Source: Zonotrichia leucophrys gambelii (lineage: Eukaryota > Chordata > Aves > Passeriformes > Passerellidae). From it: a stretch of DNA of 64,000 nt. The notes beneath the pieces were generated by a model. It worked only from the letters and a program-made list of their open reading frames with translations, was not told the DNA's origin and searched no databases. Each line of letters opens with the position of its first letter. Within the stretch, counting starts at the first letter, position 1. The position numbers and the translations under genes were made by a program. This document shows, piece by piece, positions 59,913 to 64,000 of this stretch. The stretch covers positions 72,020,046-72,084,045 of the forward strand of contig NC_088200.1 of assembly GCF_028769735.1 (NCBI RefSeq), written 5' to 3'.

Positions 59913-62301
59913 AGAAAGCTTTTCTGAAGGATCAACTCAATTAACACAAAATGACAAAAACAATCAAAGGCGCCTATAAAACAATTTTCAAAATGCTAAC
60001 AATTCTGAGTCTCCAGTGTCCAAACAGATTTTCTGGAGTGTCTTAGAGCTGGCAGGAGGGGTGTGGCATTTTCTTAGCATGGTTTTTCAGGAAACTGAGT
60101 CAGGAAAAGTTTCTTCAGCAAGGGCTGTTTCTCTGTCTCTTGTGGTAAAGTGGTCAGTTGTGATAGACTGTGCACAAGGCAGTGTAAGTGGTGGTGGGCC
60201 TGTTGGAAACTCCAAATAGAAATCATTACTTTAAGAAAAAGATGGTTACTTTAGGGAAACTTTCCTTTCTTTCCCTCCCAGTCACGCTCACTCTGGTATA
60301 ATGAAGGAACTCAGGGGAAAGGGAATAGTGGAGGGAGGCCATGGGAGAGGGGAAAGGGTGGTAGGAATTTGTGGAAACATGAAAAAAGGGACAATAGAAC
60401 AATGGAAAGGAAAAGGGAAAAGTGGGAGGGGGGCAGGAAGGCCGCAGGAATTGGGGAAGAGTATTAGAAGTGGGACTTATCGGACTGGAAAGTTCTTTCA
60501 TTATTGACATGGGCTTTTGAATGCAGGACAGCTCGCCCATGTTCTGTGCTCTTCTTGCTTTTAGGCTGTTGGTGGGGCTTGATGGTTGTTGGTTTTAGTT
60601 TCTTTTTCCTTGGTAGGTGTGTGGAGGACTTCTATGATGTAGGTAATATTTTGCAGGTTTGTAGTCTGGTGCATATTTACTACCTTGCACTGGAACTCCA
60701 CCAGGTCCTGTCACATCGGCTGCTTGGGGGCCTTTTCTTCCTTGTATTATATTAAATTCCACACAAGGGTTCCATGATTTATTACTCTGCCATTAGGGGA
60801 ACACTGATATCAAAGTCTACAGAGAGGTCTCAGCTAGTTGTAGGTATTGCAGCATGTCTGGGACCATTGGTGGAGAACGGCTCAGCATTCTCATTAAGCA
60901 GGGTGAACAATGGTAATTACAGGAGGGGATGTGAAGTTCTTCAAGGCAAATACAGAGGCATCCCATGCTTGCACTTGGGTGGAGAGCCTTATGACATCTG
61001 TCTCCTCATCACTGCAGGGGAAGGGAATGGATTGTGCATGTTACTAAACAGCAGCTGAATGTGGGGAATGCTGTAAAATGGTTCCTGTCCCATGTACCTC
61101 AGTAGGAAGAAACCCATCCTCTGGTAGCTGAGCATTTGGTTCTACTGCATAGATGCTGCTTGGGAAAAACTATGAGCATGTCCCATTGTTTCATTCTCCC
61201 AGTGACAGTCCAGCTGCAACAGCTTAGAGGCAGATGCTGCAAAATGATGCTGCTCTCAAAAGGATTTGGGATGGCATCGGAAAAAAAAAAAATGATGCAA
61301 CACTGTTCTGTAGTTTGGCTTTGTTGGCATCCCCTCAGGAATGGATTTGAGGAAGGAAACAATGAGCGGTGTGCAAATATTTCAGTCATGCAGCGTGGCT
61401 ATGCTGCATGTGGAAACTTTGGTGAACTCCTAATGCTTCTCAGCCCACATATCAATGAAGAAATTTGAAAGATGACCCCAACTCCAGTGGGTTTCAGAAA
61501 TTCCTTCCACAGATCTCTGATGTGTTTTTGAGTCAGCGCAGATGCTCTGTGCTACTTTCCTACTAGAATGCAGCATCACCTGAAAGATTTTTGTAGCTGG
61601 AAAATGAATGTGGTACAGGAGAAAATGCAGCTGGCACTTATTTTTTGCATCCATGCTAAAATGCATAGCACTGAGGGAGAAGTCATGTGAGTCAGACTGT
61701 TCCTTTCCACCCTGTTGAGACCTGCCAAAGATCTGAGCTTACACAAATACACCACAGAAATTATTTCCTCTCCCAGCAGCGCACGAGGTGTGTGTGCTGC
61801 CTCTAGAGAAGCCATTGCCCCTGCTGTTTTTTGCTGCCTTCAGCAGGGAGCAGGCTCAGCAATGCCCACCTCAAGCACCTGCACTCCATCTGTCAGCAGC
61901 GAACGCTCTTGAGCTGACAAAGTGCCACCAGCGCGATTCACGGCGCAGCGCCGGAGCCCCGCTTCATCAGCCCAGTGACCCGAAACCATTGCTATAGATT
62001 TTCAATGAGAGCACGTTGGGGAGTCGAAATGACCGCACTCCCCTTGATAAGCAAGGGCATGGAAAGGTGGCAAGGACACAGGAGATCAATAGGAGCTTTA
62101 AAAGTGCTCTGTGCAGATATCAAGCCTTGATCTCGCACGCAGGCACAGGGAGGGAAGCATTACAGCTATCCATTTCCCCATTTGCTCCAGCAGGATTCCT
62201 GGTGCCAGTAAAGTCCTTTGTCTGAAGTGCCAGCCCTGGGGTCTGTTGATCAAGGACTTAGAGCCTCTTGGTGGGCTTAGACTTCAGCCGCAGACAAAGT
62301 A
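59913..62301. other. Unannotated sequence with a purine tract and a CpG cluster
   Basis: No gene recognised. Bases 60300-60480 are strongly purine-rich on the + strand (runs such as ggggaaagggaat), with only occasional pyrimidines. Bases 61890-62040 hold about a dozen CpG steps, dense for this window. Open frames are short and featureless. Confidence 0.5.
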
Positions 62302-62480
62302 GAACCATAGCATCACAAAACAGTTTGGATTGAAGGGACCTTCAAAGGTGATCTAACTGGACCCCCTTGCCACTGGCAGGCACATCTTCCACTAGAGCAG
62401 ACTGCTCAGAGCCCCATCCAGTCTGCCCTTGAATGTTTCCAGGGATGGGGTATCCTTCACATATCCTTTATTACCTTCTT
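62302..62480 (-). repeat. CR1 LINE 3' fragment
   Basis: Reversed tail 'GAACCATAGCATCACAAAAC', 'GATTGAAGGGACCTTCAAAG', 'CACATCTTCCACTAGAGCAG', 'CCTTGAATGTTTCCAGGGAT'. 5'-truncated, minus orientation, similar to the copy at 35490. Confidence 0.88.
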
Positions 62481-64000
62481 TGGCAGCTGTCGAACGTGCT
62501 GCTAGTTCTGAACTGCCAGACTCTTCCATGTTTTTTTCACTCTGGCACCAGAACATCTCCAGACTGGCTCCAAGCTTTTTTACCTATGAGAAAACACTAG
62601 TATGCCCTTGAACTTTACAGCATGGATTTGTGTTAGAATAACCTCTCTGCCACAGAGCAATTATTCCATCATATATTTTGAAACCTGCTTCCAGACAAAA
62701 GCAGAGTGATGTGTGACGCTGTGAACAACATCGGGACAAAGAAGAGTACAGTTATTTCTAAAAGACATCATATGCCTACTTTCCAGGCCCTTTCCATTAC
62801 AATTCCTTGAAAAGCAAAGACAGTAATCTCATACCGGTTTTCAGTTGATCTTGCCCAGCTGATTTCCACTGTCTGAGGCAGAAAAACTTACCAGTAGTGG
62901 GCGAGAGACAAGAAAACAGTGGTGGAGCATCTTTTCTTTCACTCTCACAATTTCTATGGTTCCACTCAGGCATCATAATTGTTCATGACATTTTTGTTTT
63001 CTTCTCTTATCATAGTATCAGACTAGAAATTTGTGTTCATCTACAATTCCCCAAGTTCTTATTTTATTGTGCAGCTGGCCGTGAAGCATTTATAGTGCTG
63101 CTTGTTTTCAGTGGCTTCTGGAGTCCACTCTGTAGCTGCAGTACGTTTACAAAGACCCCACTGCTGGAGGTGGGGAGCTTGAAAATTCTGTCTTACCCTA
63201 CAGTATAAGGAGCTGGCAAAAAACCATGGCTGACTCCATGGTTAGGGACCCTGAGCTTGCCTCACCTTTGGCCTGGCACTTTTTCACTTGCATCAGGACA
63301 ATCCAGGCTGGAAAGAAATTAGAAGATTCACATCTGGTCTTCCAACTGCCCAAACAAGCAAAATGTTTTTGTTTTTTTTTTTTTTTATGTTAATGAGCTG
63401 CTGGCATTGACTGGCGCAGTGCATATTTATTATCTGGGTGCAAGAGGCCTGATCTGATAGATTGAGACACATCCCATTATGTTTGTGCCACCCAACACCT
63501 GCCCCTCATCATCTCCAGGCTTGCCATTATTTTGCTAGATGACAACTTTAATGCTGAAGGAAATTTCTGGCAGGAGCTGAATTTTGTTATGTGGTCATGA
63601 CACACAACAGTCACACACAACACCCGGCACAGCAGAGACCAGACTACTCTGGGCAATGCAAATCCTGAGCAATTCATATCTGGATCCACTTAGACTCCAG
63701 CAAAAAATAGGCTATTGATTTCCAGAAGTGTTCAGGCGCCTATTAAAGTGTGACTCTTCTTCTTGAATTGTACTAAGCATTTCTTTGCATCTTCTGAAGC
63801 CAAGATCCTTTTAACAACGTAATCTGCATGTCTGAAAAATATCTGACTCCAGGTTTGGAGAGGAGGCACAGCATAATTTTTCTCTGCAGTAAGCAGCAAA
63901 CTCATTTCCATGGGGGAGAACACTTATAGGCAGGGTGGCAGAACATTTTTGCAGCCGCAGCAGCTGAAGCAGAAGGAACTTCTCTGCATGGGCTTTCTGG
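62481..64000. other. Unannotated sequence at the window end
   Basis: No gene or repeat family recognised. A 15-base T run lies at 63372-63386. No frame continues convincingly past the window edge. Confidence 0.5.

Noticed and set aside
1..64000. tRNA or rRNA genes
   Set aside because: I looked for the GGTTCGANTCC-type B box and for rRNA core motifs by eye and found none; a covariance-model search would be decisive.

Overview
The window looks like a mostly intergenic (or deep intronic) piece of a bird genome, most likely a songbird. The evidence is the repeat content. There are many fragments of the CR1 LINE, several still ending in its ATTCTGTG-type octamer tail. There are three copies of one LTR with the consensus I remember for avian ERVL elements, and two further solo LTRs with 6-bp target duplications. 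I saw no Alu, SINE or L1 sequence. The one recognisable gene belongs to a RING-finger family that I know, from memory, as multicopy 'Topors-like' genes in songbirds. The species cannot be named from the sequence.

Layout. 1-5.4 kb: unannotated sequence with one CR1 fragment. 5.4-7.4 kb: a GC-richer island with a CR1 fragment, a candidate 3' splice site at 6111-6112, a one-exon RING-finger coding region from 6182 and a polyadenylation signal at 7273-7278. The RING domain and about 200 residues are intact. An expanded 8-bp tandem repeat then shifts the frame, and the old C-terminus continues in another frame with a further stop. 7.4-19 kb: no gene seen; a 51-base A run, a CR1 fragment, two hairpins and an AT-rich tract. 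19.1-20.1 kb: an old CR1 copy split by a 273-bp solo LTR. 21.3-22 kb: a further CR1. 29.0-30.1 kb: an ERVL-type LTR split by a 591-bp solo LTR of another family. 34-50 kb: seven more CR1 fragments (34.1, 35.5, 36.9, 40.6, 42.5, 48.2 and 49.2 kb), two more copies of the ERVL-type LTR, and a compact palindrome at 41.5 kb. 50-59 kb: two RFX/X-box-like sites and a dense cluster of simple repeats and minisatellites (56.3-58.2 kb), with another CR1 fragment at 54.8 kb. 59-64 kb: two more CR1 fragments and a small CpG cluster near 62 kb.

No operon-like or pathway organisation is present. I found no tRNA, rRNA, CRISPR or other convincing protein-coding exon. Apart from the RING gene and the CR1-derived frames, the many short open frames look like chance or repeat-driven frames. 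The most informative points are the decaying RING gene, the two nested LTR insertions with readable target duplications, the 41.5-kb palindrome and the paired minisatellites at 57-58 kb. Family names were assigned from memory of consensus sequences, not from a search.
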